Shown piece by piece: positions 36,028-47,293 of a DNA stretch of 64,000 nt; the first letter of the stretch is position 1; each line of letters starts with the position of its first letter. The position numbers were made by a program, and so were the translations under genes. The stretch lies in assembly GCF_013449375.1 (NCBI RefSeq), contig NZ_JACDRR010000014.1, positions 58,891 to 122,890 of the forward strand, written 5' to 3'. The notes beneath the pieces are model-generated. The model was not told the origin of the DNA. It worked only from the letters and a program-made list of their open reading frames with translations, and made no database searches. Source of the stretch: Pectobacterium sp. CFBP8739 (GTDB lineage Bacteria > Pseudomonadota > Gammaproteobacteria > Enterobacterales > Enterobacteriaceae).

Positions 36028-36042
36028 ACTGGAGAATTTATC

Positions 36043-36441
36043 ATGGCAAAAGAATTCAGCCGCACCCAGCGCGTTGCGCAGGAAATGCAAAAAGAAATCG
36101 CCATTATCATTCAGCGTGAAGTGAAAGATCCGCGTATCGGCATGGCGACCGTATCCGGTGTCGAAGTGTCTCGCGATCTGGCGTATGCCAAGGTTTTTGT
36201 GACCTTCCTGAATGATAACGAACCAGAGCAAGTTAAAACGGCAATAAAAGCACTTCAGGATGCGTCTGGCTTTATTCGTACCCTAGTTGGCAAGGCCATG
36301 CGTCTGCGTGTTGTTCCGGCCCTAACCTTCTCCTACGACAATTCGTTGGTTGAAGGAATGAGAATGTCCAATCTGGTGACCAATGTGGTCAGAAACGATA
36401 CGGAACGCCGTTCTGTTACGGGCGAAGATCAGGAGGATTAA
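36043..36441 (+). CDS. rbfA: 30S ribosome-binding factor RbfA
   Basis: A 132-residue cold-shock-linked factor acting on the 5' end of 16S rRNA during 30S maturation. The KH-like fold with the sequence [17 protein letters not shown] near the start and the VRNDTERR tail match E. coli. Its stop codon shares one base with the truB start (TAATG), so the two are translationally coupled. Confidence 0.97.
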   Translation: MAKEFSRTQRVAQEMQKEIAIIIQREVKDPRIGMATVSGVEVSRDLAYAKVFVTFLNDNEPEQVKTAIKALQDASGFIRTLVGKAMRLRVVPALTFSYDNSLVEGMRMSNLVTNVVRNDTERRSVTGEDQED

Positions 36442-37385
36442 TGAGTCGTCCTCGCCGCCGTGGCCGTGATATACACGGCGTATTGCTCGTAGATAAACCG
36501 CAAGGCGTGTCGTCTAATGATGTTTTGCAGAAGGTAAAACGGATTTTTAACGCCAACAGAGCGGGTCATACGGGGGCATTGGATCCATTAGCCACCGGCA
36601 TGTTGCCGATTTGCCTTGGGGAAGCGACGAAATTTTCCCAATACCTGCTGGATTCAGATAAGCGCTACCGCGTTATTGCTCGCCTTGGGCAACGAACCGA
36701 CACCTCCGATGCCGATGGTAACGTGATTGAAGAACGTGCGATGGGTTTTTCTGCAACGGAACTGGATCAGGCGCTGGAAGGCTTTCGTGGTACCACGCAG
36801 CAAGTGCCATCGATGTACTCTGCGCTGAAATACCAGGGGCGTAAGCTGTATGAATATGCCCGCCAGGGGCTGACGGTTCCGCGTGAAGCGCGTGAAATTA
36901 CCGTGTACGAACTGCAGTTCATTCGCTGGGAAGGCGATGAGCTGGAACTGGAGATCCACTGTTCGAAAGGGACGTACATCCGTACCATTATCGACGATTT
37001 GGGCGAAAAGCTGGGCTGTGGCGCACATGTGATTTACCTGCGGCGCTTGCAGGTTGCCACGTATCCTATCGAAAGAATGGTGACGCTGGAGCAGTTAGCC
37101 GCATTGGTCGAGCAGGCTCAGGCGCAAGAACTCTCGCCTTCACTGAGTCTCGATCCTCTGCTTATGCCGATGGAAAGCCCGGTCATTGATTTTCCTGAAG
37201 TGAATTTGACACCCGTTGTCGCTGGTTATTTGAAGCTGGGACAGCCTGTTCAGGCCGCGAATGCGCCGCTGAACGGCATGGTGAGAATTACCGAAGGCGA
37301 CGCGCACAAGTTTATCGGTATGGGGGAAATTGACGGTGATGGCCGCGTTGCGCCACGGCGTCTGGTTGTTGAGTTTCCGGTGTAA
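36441..37385 (+). CDS. truB: tRNA pseudouridine(55) synthase TruB
   Basis: Makes pseudouridine 55 in the T loop of tRNAs. The 314-residue protein has the catalytic motif [12 protein letters not shown], containing the essential Asp near residue 48, and a C-terminal PUA domain (about 250-314). It is coupled to rbfA through the overlapping TAATG. Confidence 0.97.
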   Translation: MSRPRRRGRDIHGVLLVDKPQGVSSNDVLQKVKRIFNANRAGHTGALDPLATGMLPICLGEATKFSQYLLDSDKRYRVIARLGQRTDTSDADGNVIEERAMGFSATELDQALEGFRGTTQQVPSMYSALKYQGRKLYEYARQGLTVPREAREITVYELQFIRWEGDELELEIHCSKGTYIRTIIDDLGEKLGCGAHVIYLRRLQVATYPIERMVTLEQLAALVEQAQAQELSPSLSLDPLLMPMESPVIDFPEVNLTPVVAGYLKLGQPVQAANAPLNGMVRITEGDAHKFIGMGEIDGDGRVAPRRLVVEFPV

Positions 37386-37506
37386 ACCTGCCTGTTGCTG
37401 CCTTGCTATCGTAGAACGCTGAGGGTAGAATAGCGCGGCTTGACTATTGGGTGGCTGAATTAGAGATCGGCGCCTGTTTTTTATCTATAATGTTTGGAGT
37501 ATTACA

Positions 37507-37776
37507 ATGTCTCTAAGTGTTGAAGCTAAAGCTAAAATCGTAGCAGACTTCGGTCGTGGCACTAACGATAGTGGTTCTACTGAAGTTCAGGTTGCTTTGC
37601 TGACTGCGCAGATCAACCATCTGCAAGGCCACTTTTCTGAGCACAAAAAAGATCACCACAGCCGTCGTGGTCTGCTGCGCATGGTTTCTCAGCGTCGTAA
37701 GCTGCTGGACTACCTGAAGCGTAAAGATGTTGCACGTTACACCAGTCTGATCGAGCGTCTGGGTCTGCGTCGCTAA
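37507..37776 (+). CDS. rpsO: 30S ribosomal protein S15
   Basis: An 89-residue primary 16S rRNA-binding protein. The sequence ([18 protein letters not shown]..., [15 protein letters not shown]) is nearly identical to E. coli S15. In E. coli S15 represses its own translation through a pseudoknot at the start site; the 120-base leader here is long enough for it, but I did not model the fold. Confidence 0.98.
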   Translation: MSLSVEAKAKIVADFGRGTNDSGSTEVQVALLTAQINHLQGHFSEHKKDHHSRRGLLRMVSQRRKLLDYLKRKDVARYTSLIERLGLRR

Positions 37777-37796
37777 GTCTTCTGAGTTTCAGTGGG

Positions 37797-37823
37797 AAGG
37801 GGCCTCTTTTGGCCCCTTTCTTC
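37797..37823 (+). terminator. Terminator after rpsO
   Basis: AAGGGGCC (37797-37804) pairs with GGCCCCTT (37811-37818), followed by a T-rich stretch. It is equivalent to the rpsO terminator t1 of E. coli. Confidence 0.9.
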
Positions 37824-37890
37824 TAGGAAGCGTTAGCAAAACAGAGTAGTGTATTGTTGTTAATAGGATCTTTCATTACAGAGGTTCGCG

Positions 37891-37943
37891 CGGCTAATGA
37901 GAGGCTTTATCTGCATGAGCAAGATAAGGGTTGTCATTAGTCG
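37891..37943 (+). promoter_or_regulatory. RNase III-type hairpin in the pnp leader
   Basis: CGGCTAATGA (37891-37900) pairs with TCATTAGTCG (37934-37943), and inside it CTTTATCT pairs with AGATAAGG. In E. coli a similar long leader stem is cut by RNase III and then used by PNPase to repress its own mRNA. Position and shape support the same control here. Confidence 0.75.
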
Positions 37944-38025
37944 TGAGGATGTAGTGTAAAGGTCGGGAGTTCACTGGCGCGTTTATCTTGAATACGTGTA
38001 GCGCGCCCCAGCTAAGGATATTATT

Positions 38026-40146
38026 TTGCTGAATCCGATCGTTCGTAAGTTTCAATATGGTCAGCATACCGTTACGTTAGAAACCGGTATGATGGCACGC
38101 CAAGCTACCGCCGCTGTGATGGTAAGCATGGATGACACCGCGGTATTCGTTACTGTGGTCGGCGCGAAAAACGCCAAACCCGGCCAAAGTTTCTTCCCAT
38201 TAACGGTTAACTATCAGGAGCGTACCTACGCTGCTGGACGTTTCCCAGGTGGTTTTTTCCGCCGCGAAGGCCGTCCAAGCGAAGGGGAAACGCTGATTTC
38301 TCGCTTGATCGACCGTCCAATCCGCCCTCTGTTCCCAGAAGGTTTCCTGAATGAAGTTCAGGTGATTGCGACCGTGGTTTCCGTTAACCCACAGGTTAAC
38401 CCTGACATCGTTGCCATGATTGGTGCCTCTGCGGCGCTGAGCCTGTCCGGTATCCCGTTCAGTGGTCCTATCGGCGCGGCGCGCGTTGGTTACCTGAACG
38501 ATCAGTATGTTCTGAACCCAACGACAGATGAGCTGAAAGAAAGCCGTCTGGATCTGGTGGTTGCAGGTACAGAAGGCGCGGTTCTGATGGTGGAATCCGA
38601 AGCCGACTTGCTGAGTGAAGATCAGATGCTGGGCGCAGTGGTATTTGGTCACGATCAACAACAGGTTGTGATTGAAAACATTAACGCTCTGGTTGCTGAA
38701 GCAGGCAAACCGAAGTGGGACTGGCATGCGCCAGAAGTGAATGTTTCTTTAGAGCAGCGCGTACAGGTTCTGTCTGAAGCACGTTTGGGTGACGCTTACC
38801 GCATCACTGAAAAACAAGAGCGTTATGCACAGGTTGACGTCATCAAAGCTGACGTTGAAGCCGCGCTGCTGGCAGAAGATGACACGCTGAACGCGGGTGA
38901 AATCCAGGAAATCCTGGGCAACGTCGAGAAAAACGTTGTGCGTAGCCGCGTACTGGCTGGCGAACCGCGTATCGATGGCCGTGAAAAAGATATGATTCGT
39001 GGTCTGGATGTGCGTACTGGCGTACTTCCACGTACTCACGGTTCAGCGCTGTTCACCCGTGGTGAAACGCAGGCGTTGGTAACCGCTACGCTGGGTACCG
39101 AGCGTGATGCGCAAACTATCGACGAACTGACTGGCGAACGTACCGATCGCTTCCTGCTGCACTATAACTTCCCTCCGTACTCTGTTGGTGAAACCGGTAT
39201 GGTTGGTTCGCCTAAGCGCCGTGAAATCGGTCACGGTCGTCTGGCTAAGCGCGGCGTATTGGCTGTGATGCCGAAGGCGAGCGAATTCCCGTACACCGTC
39301 CGTGTCGTATCTGAAATCACGGAATCCAACGGTTCTTCCTCCATGGCGTCTGTCTGCGGTGCTTCTCTGGCACTGATGGATGCGGGTGTGCCGATCAAAT
39401 CAGCCGTTGCGGGTATCGCGATGGGGCTAGTGAAAGAAGGCGACAACTTTGTTGTGCTGTCCGACATTCTGGGTGACGAAGACCACTTGGGCGATATGGA
39501 CTTCAAAGTTGCTGGTAGCCGTGAAGGTATCACTGCGCTGCAAATGGATATCAAGATCGAAGGCATTACCCGTGAGATCATGCAGGTTGCTCTGAATCAG
39601 GCCAAAGGTGCGCGTTTGCACATTCTGGGCGTGATGGAACAGGCAATCAGCACGCCGCGTGGCGATATCTCTGAATTTGCACCACGTATTCACACCATCA
39701 AGATCAGCACCGATAAGATCAAAGATGTCATCGGTAAAGGTGGTTCTGTGATTCGTGCGCTGACCGAAGAAACCGGCACCACGATTGAAATCGAAGATGA
39801 TGGTACTGTGAAGATCGCTTCAACCGACGGTGAAAAAGCGAAACACGCGATTCGTCGTATTGAAGAGATCACCGCCGAAATCGAAGTCGGTCGCGTGTAT
39901 CAGGGTAAAGTTACCCGCATCGTTGACTTTGGTGCTTTCGTCGCTATCGGCGGCGGCAAAGAAGGCCTGGTGCATATTTCTCAGATCGCCGATAAGCGCG
40001 TAGAGAAAGTGACTGACTACCTGCAAATGGGTCAGGAAGTACCGGTTAAGGTTCTGGAAGTTGATCGTCAGGGCCGCGTGCGCTTAAGCATCAAAGAAGC
40101 CACTGCGCAAACTCAGGAAGCGGCAGCCCCGTCTTCTGAGGAATAA
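38026..40146 (+). CDS. pnp: Polyribonucleotide nucleotidyltransferase (PNPase)
   Basis: Phosphorolytic 3'-5' exoribonuclease and part of the RNA degradosome. The 706-residue protein has two RNase PH cores, a KH domain (about 555-615, with the GKGGSVI loop) and an S1 domain (about 622-690). The start is a TTG at 38026, as in E. coli ([12 protein letters not shown]), with a TAAGGA site upstream. nlpI and deaD follow, as in other enterobacteria. Confidence 0.98.
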   Translation: MLNPIVRKFQYGQHTVTLETGMMARQATAAVMVSMDDTAVFVTVVGAKNAKPGQSFFPLTVNYQERTYAAGRFPGGFFRREGRPSEGETLISRLIDRPIRPLFPEGFLNEVQVIATVVSVNPQVNPDIVAMIGASAALSLSGIPFSGPIGAARVGYLNDQYVLNPTTDELKESRLDLVVAGTEGAVLMVESEADLLSEDQMLGAVVFGHDQQQVVIENINALVAEAGKPKWDWHAPEVNVSLEQRVQVLSEARLGDAYRITEKQERYAQVDVIKADVEAALLAEDDTLNAGEIQEILGNVEKNVVRSRVLAGEPRIDGREKDMIRGLDVRTGVLPRTHGSALFTRGETQALVTATLGTERDAQTIDELTGERTDRFLLHYNFPPYSVGETGMVGSPKRREIGHGRLAKRGVLAVMPKASEFPYTVRVVSEITESNGSSSMASVCGASLALMDAGVPIKSAVAGIAMGLVKEGDNFVVLSDILGDEDHLGDMDFKVAGSREGITALQMDIKIEGITREIMQVALNQAKGARLHILGVMEQAISTPRGDISEFAPRIHTIKISTDKIKDVIGKGGSVIRALTEETGTTIEIEDDGTVKIASTDGEKAKHAIRRIEEITAEIEVGRVYQGKVTRIVDFGAFVAIGGGKEGLVHISQIADKRVEKVTDYLQMGQEVPVKVLEVDRQGRVRLSIKEATAQTQEAAAPSSEE

Positions 40147-40286
40147 CGACTGTTAGAAAACGGTCTTATGGCACCTTGTCTGATTATGATGGCAAGGTGC
40201 CACGTATATCGTAAGGGTATGGATGTCCTTGCGTTGAGCGGTCCGGGACAGGATGTTCATCCAATGTTTGTCTTCGGGAGTGGGAA

Positions 40287-41171
40287 ATGAAGCCTTTCTT
40301 GCGCTGGTGTTATGTTGCAACAGCACTCATGCTGGCAGGATGCAGCAACACGGATTGGCGTAAAGACGCAGTATTGGCGATTCCGTTACAGCCTACTTTA
40401 CAGCAGGAAGTGATTCTGGCACGCATGGAACAAATCCTTGCAAGCCGGGCATTAACCGATGATGAGCGAGCACAGCTATTATATGAGCGCGGAGTGCTGT
40501 ATGATAGTCTCGGGTTACGGGCATTGGCGCGGAATGATTTTTCACAAGCGCTGACGATCCGCCCTGATATTCCAGAAGTTTTTAACTATTTGGGTATCTA
40601 TTTAACGCAGGCAGGCAATTTTGATGCTGCCTATGAAGCGTTTGATTCTGTACTAGAGCTTGATCCAACTTACAATTACGCGCGTTTAAACCGGGGCATC
40701 GCTTTGTATTACGGCGGTCGCTACCTGTTAGCGCAGGATGATCTGCTGGCGTTTTATCGAGACGATCCGAATGATCCTTTCCGTTCGTTGTGGCTGTATC
40801 TTGTGGAGCGAGAAATCAATCCAGAGACGGCCAAAGTTGCGTTGAAGAAACGCTATGACGATGCTAAGAAAGGGCCTTGGGGATGGAATATTGTCGAATT
40901 CTACCTGGGTGGTATCAGTGAAAAAACACTGATGCAACGGTTACAGGAAGAAGCTACGGATAACACTTCGCTCGCTGAGCATCTCAGTGAAACTGACTTC
41001 TATTTAGGTAAGCACTACCTAAGTCTGGGGGACAAGAACACCGCTTTGGCGCTGTTCAAGCTGACGGTTGCTAACAACGTCCATAACTTTGTTGAGCACC
41101 GCTATGCATTGTTGGAATTGGCGCTATTAGGCCAAGAGCAAGACGACCTATCAGGATCGGACCAGCAATAG
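40287..41171 (+). CDS. nlpI: Lipoprotein NlpI
   Basis: Outer-membrane lipoprotein with TPR repeats that binds the protease Prc and scaffolds peptidoglycan hydrolases such as MepS. The 294-residue precursor has a signal peptide with lipobox LAGC (lipidated Cys19). TPR-type helices follow at about 60-165 ([29 protein letters not shown]) and 230-270. Position between pnp and deaD is conserved. Confidence 0.97.
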   Translation: MKPFLRWCYVATALMLAGCSNTDWRKDAVLAIPLQPTLQQEVILARMEQILASRALTDDERAQLLYERGVLYDSLGLRALARNDFSQALTIRPDIPEVFNYLGIYLTQAGNFDAAYEAFDSVLELDPTYNYARLNRGIALYYGGRYLLAQDDLLAFYRDDPNDPFRSLWLYLVEREINPETAKVALKKRYDDAKKGPWGWNIVEFYLGGISEKTLMQRLQEEATDNTSLAEHLSETDFYLGKHYLSLGDKNTALALFKLTVANNVHNFVEHRYALLELALLGQEQDDLSGSDQQ

Positions 41172-41345
41172 CTGACGAACATCTAATCAGCCTGAAAAAC
41201 TTCGGTTATCACCTTCACGGGTGAGGGCTTTTTTGTTCGCTTTTTAATCCAATTTGAGCCGGTTCACACTTTTCAATGAAAATGACTGAAAATTTTCACG
41301 ACGAGTTATGTAGACTGGCCGCCATGTGTAATGAGGCACGTGTAC

Positions 41346-43223
41346 ATGACTGATTTAGTAACTTCTTTTGCCGATTTGGGGTTGAACACCTCTATCCTTA
41401 ATGCCCTGACTGATTTGGGCTATGAAAAACCGTCTCCGATTCAGGCGGAATGTATTCCTCACCTGCTGAACGGTCGCGATGTGCTGGGGATGGCACAGAC
41501 CGGTAGCGGTAAAACTGCAGCGTTCTCTCTGCCATTACTGAACAACCTGAAACCTGAACTTAAAGCACCACAGATTCTGGTGCTGGCGCCGACCCGTGAG
41601 CTGGCGGTGCAGGTAGCAGAGGCCTGCAATGATTTCTCCAAACATATGCACGGCGTGAATGTTGTCGCACTGTACGGCGGTCAACGCTATGACGTGCAAC
41701 TGCGCGCGCTGCGCCAGGGTGCGCAGATCGTCGTGGGTACGCCGGGGCGTCTGCTGGATCACCTGAAACGCGGTACGCTGGATCTGTCCAACCTGAGTGG
41801 TCTGGTACTGGACGAAGCCGATGAAATGCTGCGTATGGGCTTCATCGAAGATGTTGAAAACATCATGGCGCAGATCCCGGCTGAACATCAGACCGCGCTG
41901 TTCTCTGCGACCATGCCAGAAGCGATTCGCCGCATTACGCGCCGTTTCATGAAAGATCCGCAGGAAGTTCGCATTCAGTCCAGCATTACCACGCGCCCAG
42001 ACATTAGCCAGAGCTACTGGACTGTGCAGGGTATGCGTAAAAATGAAGCGTTGGTGCGCTTCTTGGAAGCGGAAGATTTTGATGCGGCGATTATTTTCGT
42101 TCGTACCAAGAATGCGACGCTGGAAGTGGCTGAAGCTCTGGAGCGTAGTGGTTACAACAGTGCCGCGCTGAACGGTGACATGAACCAAGCGTTGCGTGAG
42201 CAAACGCTAGAGCGTCTGAAAGATGGCCGCCTTGATATCCTGATCGCGACCGACGTTGCGGCGCGTGGTCTGGACGTTGAGCGTATCAGCCTGGTAGTCA
42301 ACTACGATATCCCGATGGATGCCGAGTCTTACGTTCACCGTATTGGCCGTACTGGTCGTGCGGGTCGTGCGGGCCGTGCTCTGCTGTTTGTTGAAAACCG
42401 TGAACGTCGCCTGTTGCGCAACGTTGAGCGCACAATGAAGCTGACTATTCCTGAAGTGGAATTGCCAAATGCTGAATTGCTGGGTCAACGCCGTCTGGCC
42501 AAGTTTGCCGCTAAAGTACAGCAGCAGCTGGAAAGCAGCGATCTGGATATGTACCGCGCGCTGCTGACGAAGCTGCAACCGCAGGAAGAGCTGGATATCG
42601 AAACGCTGGCTGCTGCGCTGCTGAAAATGGCACAGGGCGAACGTCCTCTGATTCTGCCACCGGATCCCGTTTTCCGTCCTCGTCGCGAATTCCGTGACCG
42701 TGATGATTCACGTGGCGAGCGTCGTCGTGATCCTCGCGATTCTCGTGACAGCCGTGACGGTGACCGTCCGCAACGTCGTGAGCGTCGTGATGCGGGTGAA
42801 ATGGAACTGTATCGTATTGAAGTAGGTCGTGATGACGGTGTTGAAGTTCGTCACATTGTTGGCGCCATTGCCAACGAAGGTGATATCAGCAGCCGCTACA
42901 TCGGTAACATCAAGCTGTTCGCGTCTCACTCGACGATCGAACTGCCGAAAGGTATGCCGGGCGACCTGTTATCACACTTTACCCGCACGCGTATTCTGAA
43001 CAAGCCGATGAACATGCAATTGCTGGGTGATGCTCAGCCGCATGAACGTCGTGGCGGTGGCCGTCCTGGTGGCGAACGCCGTGATGGCGCAGCACCACGT
43101 CGCTCTTTCGGCGGTGGTGAACGTCGTGAAGGTAACGGTGGTGAGCGTCGCGAACGTTCTTTCAACCGTGATAACCGTGACGGTGCTTCACGCGCTCCAC
43201 GTCGTCGTCCTGCTGACGCGTAA
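41346..43223 (+). CDS. deaD: Cold-shock DEAD-box RNA helicase DeaD/CsdA
   Basis: ATP-dependent RNA helicase for ribosome assembly and mRNA decay in the cold. The 625-residue protein has the Q motif, Walker A AQTGSGKT at 50-57, the DEAD box in [11 protein letters not shown], and [14 protein letters not shown] dimerisation and RNA-binding C-terminus follows, with long Arg/Gly/Asp-rich tails. ATG 41346 is preferred because GAGG lies 9 bases upstream; ATG 41331 would add five residues. Confidence 0.97.
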   Translation: MTDLVTSFADLGLNTSILNALTDLGYEKPSPIQAECIPHLLNGRDVLGMAQTGSGKTAAFSLPLLNNLKPELKAPQILVLAPTRELAVQVAEACNDFSKHMHGVNVVALYGGQRYDVQLRALRQGAQIVVGTPGRLLDHLKRGTLDLSNLSGLVLDEADEMLRMGFIEDVENIMAQIPAEHQTALFSATMPEAIRRITRRFMKDPQEVRIQSSITTRPDISQSYWTVQGMRKNEALVRFLEAEDFDAAIIFVRTKNATLEVAEALERSGYNSAALNGDMNQALREQTLERLKDGRLDILIATDVAARGLDVERISLVVNYDIPMDAESYVHRIGRTGRAGRAGRALLFVENRERRLLRNVERTMKLTIPEVELPNAELLGQRRLAKFAAKVQQQLESSDLDMYRALLTKLQPQEELDIETLAAALLKMAQGERPLILPPDPVFRPRREFRDRDDSRGERRRDPRDSRDSRDGDRPQRRERRDAGEMELYRIEVGRDDGVEVRHIVGAIANEGDISSRYIGNIKLFASHSTIELPKGMPGDLLSHFTRTRILNKPMNMQLLGDAQPHERRGGGRPGGERRDGAAPRRSFGGGERREGNGGERRERSFNRDNRDGASRAPRRRPADA

Positions 43224-43279
43224 GCTTCACTTCAGCTTGTTTCAATACAGGCTGTTGTAATAACATCAGCTTCAATGCA

Positions 43280-43310
43280 AAACGACCCGTTTCAGGGTCG
43301 TTTTTTTTTT
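43280..43310 (+). terminator. Terminator after deaD
   Basis: AAACGACCC (43280-43288) pairs with GGGTCGTTT (43295-43303), running into ten T. Confidence 0.93.
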
Positions 43311-43336
43311 GGCTAAAGCCAATCCATCAATGTGTA

Positions 43337-44344
43337 TTACAGCGTCTGACGGACATCCATCGCAATTTCAAATGATTGCAGGCGTGCCTGATGGTCAAAT
43401 ATTTGACCATTGATCATCACTTCATCCGCCTGTGTTTCTCGCAGAAGACTCTGCAATCCATGACGTACCTTGGCACGATCGCCAACGATCGATAACCGTA
43501 ATGCCTGATCCGCACCAAACTGTTCGGCTGGTGATCCGACTGTGTCGATGTTTTCTACCGGCGCGGGCAGTGGGCCCGGTGTGCCGCGGCGCAGGTTGAT
43601 GAACTGCTGCTGCATCGAAGTAAAGAGGAAACGCGCATCCCGATCGCTCTCTGCCGCAACCACATTGACGCACACCATTGCGTAAGGTTTGGTGTGGGTG
43701 GCTGAAGGAATAAAGTGCTCGCGATAGAGACGGAACGCTTCCAGCAACATATCGGGCGCGAAATGGGCGGCGAAGGCAAAAGGTAATCCCAGTCTTGCGG
43801 CTAACTGCGCGCTGTACAGGCTGTAACCCAATAGCCAGATCGGCACGTGTAAACCTTGTCCCGGAACGGCTTGTACTGGCTGGCCCGGCTGTGCATCGGC
43901 GAAGTAGCGTTGCAATTCCTGCACATCGCGTGGGAAATCTTCAATATCGGCATTCAGGTGACGGCGCAGCGCCATCATGGTGCGCTGGTCGGTGCCGGGC
44001 GCTCGGCCTAATCCCAAATCGATACGGCCGGGATACAACGACTCCAGCGTACCAAATTGCTCGGCGATGACGAGCGGTGAGTGGTTTGGCAGCATTACGC
44101 CGCCAGATCCGAGACGAATGCGCGCCGTTCCCGAGGCAAGGTAGCCGAGCAGCACGGATGTTGCTGCGCTGGCGATACCGGTCATGCTGTGGTGTTCAGC
44201 CAGCCAATAGCGGTGATAGCCCCATTTTTCTGTATGTTGCGCCAGATCCAGCGAGCGATGGAAGGCGTCACGCGCTGTCGCACCTTGCGGAATAGGCGCA
44301 AGATCGAGGACGGAAAACACAGTGGATTGAGAAGGTGTGGACAT
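43337..44344 (-). CDS. yhbW: Luciferase-like flavin monooxygenase YhbW
   Basis: A 335-residue member of the bacterial luciferase-like (LLM) fold using FMN/F420-type cofactors; the substrate is unknown. It aligns over its whole length with E. coli YhbW ([53 protein letters not shown]). ATG 44344 corresponds to the E. coli start. An in-frame ATG at 44377 would add 11 residues and cannot be excluded. It is transcribed towards deaD. Confidence 0.94.
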   Translation of the reverse strand: MSTPSQSTVFSVLDLAPIPQGATARDAFHRSLDLAQHTEKWGYHRYWLAEHHSMTGIASAATSVLLGYLASGTARIRLGSGGVMLPNHSPLVIAEQFGTLESLYPGRIDLGLGRAPGTDQRTMMALRRHLNADIEDFPRDVQELQRYFADAQPGQPVQAVPGQGLHVPIWLLGYSLYSAQLAARLGLPFAFAAHFAPDMLLEAFRLYREHFIPSATHTKPYAMVCVNVVAAESDRDARFLFTSMQQQFINLRRGTPGPLPAPVENIDTVGSPAEQFGADQALRLSIVGDRAKVRHGLQSLLRETQADEVMINGQIFDHQARLQSFEIAMDVRQTL

Positions 44345-44508
44345 AATATGGCTCACTTTGTTGTTCACTGACTCCATCCATTCGATGGATGCTAATGCCG
44401 TCAGTCAATGATGAAAGTCAGAGCAGTATGAGGGAATGTCGCAACACCGCGTAGTTCAAAGGTGCGATTGAGGGAAAAGGGCGGCGTGCCGCCCAGATAG
44501 AATGTGGG

Positions 44509-45387
44509 TTAGGGAACAAGCTCAAGGCCAGCGACGCGGCGCCAGTAGCCGTTACAATCGGCCTGATTTTCCAGCGCTAATGGTGCAGTGCCTTGTTCGT
44601 TGGCGCGGAATTTATCCAGCATCGCTAGCGTGCCGATATCGTTTGGCGACAGCCGGACAATATCGACCAGATCCCGCATAGATGTCAGCTCGTTGCCGAG
44701 GTTGTAGCAATAGCCGCTTTGCGTCTGGATGCCATTCAGGACAAAGACCTGCTGGTTCTCCTGCGACAGCATTTTTCTGCCCTGTGGGTAGCTAAGGCAG
44801 CAGGTTTCACATTCGTCTTTTGGCCGATCTTCTGAACGCGCGGTAAAGCAGCGGGCGGAATAGGCCAGCGGCAAATGGCCGTAGCTGAGCACTTCCACTT
44901 CAAACTGATGGCGAAAGCCAAGCTCGTCACACTGATTCAGCAGGTTTTTCAGCCAGTCACGGGAAAGCTCGACCGGCATGCACCAGCGCACCATGCCTTG
45001 TTTGTGCAGGACTCGCAGGGTGTAAGCGTTGTAGCAATTGAGCGCGTGTCCGGCGACAAACGGCAAATGGCGTTCAGCGGCGATGTTAACTGCACCCAGA
45101 TCGTTCGCTTCCAGCAAAAATTCGCCGTTTTCCACATAGCGCTTCAGTTCCGTGAGTTCAGACGGAGCCTGTAACAGCGCGAGCGTCGAGATCACCACCT
45201 GTTTGCCGCTGCTGGCGACTTCACGGGCCACATTGAACCAGTCTGCCACTTTCATCAGTCGGCGCTTGCTGCACACAGTTTCGCCGAGATAGACGATATC
45301 GGCGCTGCTGCTCACTGCGGCCTGATAAAACGTCTCGATGTCCTCTTTCGGCCAATAGTAGAGGATATTCCCTAATGCGTATTTCAT
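44509..45387 (-). CDS. ubiV: Oxygen-independent ubiquinone hydroxylation protein UbiV
   Basis: Peptidase U32-family [4Fe-4S] protein that, with UbiU and UbiT, hydroxylates ubiquinone precursors without oxygen. The four cluster ligands known in E. coli sit at identical positions: C39, C180, C193 and C197 of a 292-residue chain. ATG 45387 (MKYALGNILYYWP) is conserved; the frame opens earlier at 45408, overlapping ubiU, and is rejected. It lies 11 bases after ubiU, in one operon. Confidence 0.96.
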   Translation of the reverse strand: MKYALGNILYYWPKEDIETFYQAAVSSSADIVYLGETVCSKRRLMKVADWFNVAREVASSGKQVVISTLALLQAPSELTELKRYVENGEFLLEANDLGAVNIAAERHLPFVAGHALNCYNAYTLRVLHKQGMVRWCMPVELSRDWLKNLLNQCDELGFRHQFEVEVLSYGHLPLAYSARCFTARSEDRPKDECETCCLSYPQGRKMLSQENQQVFVLNGIQTQSGYCYNLGNELTSMRDLVDIVRLSPNDIGTLAMLDKFRANEQGTAPLALENQADCNGYWRRVAGLELVP

Positions 45388-45398
45388 GTGTTCTCCCG

Positions 45399-46394
45399 CT
45401 ACTGCCATTTACGGTGATAAGCGCCGAGTGTGGTCTGCGTACCTTCAGCCACCGCACCTAACGCATCCATCCAAGCCTGCGTTGGCACGAATGTCTCAGG
45501 ATTGGCGCGGCAGCGATCGATAGCCTGCCGCCACACCTGCGTAATCTGGCTGACGTAGGCCGGGCTACGCTGGCGACCCTCTATCTTCACGGAGGCAATA
45601 TTGGCAGCCATCAACTCAGGCAGCAGTTCCAGTGTATTCAGGCTGGTGGGTTCTTCCAGCGCGTGATAGCGCTGCCCATCGACGACATAGCGGCCTTTGC
45701 ACAGTGTGGGATAACCGGCGTTCTCATCGTCCTGATAGCGGTCGATCAGAATATTGTTCAGGCGCGACTCCATGCCGTTTTCCGTCTGCTGCCAGCGTAC
45801 AAATCGCGCGGGTGAGCAGGCACCTACGGTATTCGGTGATTCACCGGTCAGATAAGAAGAGAGATAGCAGCGGCCTTCCGCCATGATGCACAGGCTACCG
45901 AAGGCGAACACTTCGAGCGGCACCGGACTGGTGCGGGCGATTTGCTTCACCTGATGGATGGACAGCACGCGCGGCAGCACAATACGTGAGACATCAAAAT
46001 GACGATGATAGAAACGAATCGCTTCGGTGTTTGTCGCCGACGCCTGTACTGACACGTGGCGTTCGATGTGGGGATAGCGTTCGGCGGCATATTCCAGCAT
46101 CGCGAGATCGGCAAGGATCAGCACGTCGGCGCCGATGTGTGCCGCCATGTCCACGGCGCGCTGCCAGCGCTGATAGCCGTCCGGGTGAGCAAACGTATTG
46201 ATGGCGATATGCAGCTTACGCCGGTGGCGATGCACGTATTCACGCGCTTCTTGGAGTTTCTTATCGGTAAAATTCAGCCCGGCAAAATGACGTGCGTTGG
46301 TGTCGTCCTTCAGGCCGATATAGACCGCATCTGCGCCATTATCGATGGCAGCTTTCAGTGCCGGCAGGTTACCGGCGGGGCAAAGCAGTTCCAT
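45399..46394 (-). CDS. ubiU: Oxygen-independent ubiquinone hydroxylation protein UbiU
   Basis: Partner of UbiV in the anaerobic ubiquinone pathway. The 331-residue U32 protein has the Fe-S ligands at the E. coli positions C169, C176, C193 and C232, plus the family signature SLCIMAEGRCYLSSYLTG. ATG 46394 (MELLCPAGNLPALK) is conserved; the in-frame extension to 46445 is not. Operon with ubiV, divergent from ubiT. Confidence 0.96.
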   Translation of the reverse strand: MELLCPAGNLPALKAAIDNGADAVYIGLKDDTNARHFAGLNFTDKKLQEAREYVHRHRRKLHIAINTFAHPDGYQRWQRAVDMAAHIGADVLILADLAMLEYAAERYPHIERHVSVQASATNTEAIRFYHRHFDVSRIVLPRVLSIHQVKQIARTSPVPLEVFAFGSLCIMAEGRCYLSSYLTGESPNTVGACSPARFVRWQQTENGMESRLNNILIDRYQDDENAGYPTLCKGRYVVDGQRYHALEEPTSLNTLELLPELMAANIASVKIEGRQRSPAYVSQITQVWRQAIDRCRANPETFVPTQAWMDALGAVAEGTQTTLGAYHRKWQ

Positions 46395-46768
46395 ACACAA
46401 TCCTTCATTAATCCCTTCAGGGCCGCAGGGGCTCAGTACGATCAATGATGTTCAGACTGACTCGCAGTTAATGCCCGGCACTCTGCCTGCCATGCTGCGC
46501 GCCGCCGCAGGCGATATTGAGAACCGCCTCGACGATTTTTATCAGTCGATGAATGTTGTTAACGATTGGGAATCTTAATTAACCCATTCGGTAAGGACTT
46601 TGATTTAAGGCAGTTTATGATGCTAATCGTCGCGCTAGGACAAAATCTGTTGGGCATAATCGGATAACCGACTAAATTATTGACATAGACCTCTTCCGCT
46701 TGCGGTGGATGTGGCAAAATGCTTGCAGATTATCTGAACAGTCAGACTGCTTTAAGAGGAGTACGCCA
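46395..46768. promoter_or_regulatory. Divergent control region ubiUV / ubiT
   Basis: A 374-base gene-free region. In E. coli these genes respond to Fnr. Here I see only imperfect half sites: TTGAT at 46600-46604 followed by a poor second half, and ATCAA at 46441-46445 upstream of ubiU. No full TTGAT-N4-ATCAA is present. A TTGACA at 46680-46685 lacks a well-placed -10. Confidence 0.4.
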
Positions 46769-47293
46769 GTGTTGGAAAAACTACGAGCGCAGATTGTGCG
46801 TCAGGGACCGAGCTTATTAGGTAAGCCACTCAAGTTCACCCCTTTTGCGCTACAGCGTCAGGTTTTGGAACAGATGTTGGGCTGGCAGTTCCGTCAGGCG
46901 CTGGAAGAGGGCGATCTGGCATTTCTCGAAAGCCGCTGGCTGAAAATTGAGGTGCGTGACGTTGGCCTGCAATGGTTTATGACGCTGCGCGATGGTCGTC
47001 TGGCGGTGAGCCATGATGAGACGCCGGATGTCAGCTTCAGTGCGGATGCGAACGATCTGATTTTGATCGCCGCGCGTAAAGAAGATCCCGATACGCTATT
47101 TTTCCAGCGTCGTCTGCGTATTGAGGGCGATACCGAGTTAGGTTTGTATGTGAAGAACCTGATGGACGCCATTGAGCTGGAAGCCATGCCTGCGCCGCTG
47201 CGCATTGGCCTGCTGCAACTGGCAAACTTTGTGGAAGCCGGCTTACAGGAGGGCGCAGTGCAACCAGCGAATCACGCGCCAGTATCATGCTAG
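46769..47293 (+). CDS. ubiT: Ubiquinone biosynthesis accessory factor UbiT
   Basis: A 174-residue SCP2-domain lipid-binding protein that takes the place of UbiJ in the anaerobic ubiquinone pathway. It matches E. coli YhbT over the full length (FTPFALQRQVLEQ, DPDTLFFQRRLRIEGDTELG). The start is GTG 46769 with an AAGAGGAG site upstream. The upstream in-frame frame from 46700 is rejected. It overlaps yhbS by 7 bases. Confidence 0.95.
   Translation: MLEKLRAQIVRQGPSLLGKPLKFTPFALQRQVLEQMLGWQFRQALEEGDLAFLESRWLKIEVRDVGLQWFMTLRDGRLAVSHDETPDVSFSADANDLILIAARKEDPDTLFFQRRLRIEGDTELGLYVKNLMDAIELEAMPAPLRIGLLQLANFVEAGLQEGAVQPANHAPVSC

Noticed and set aside
46600..46613. Fnr site upstream of ubiT (TTGAT then GGCAG)
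   Set aside because: The second half matches only two of five bases; kept only as a half site in the region description.
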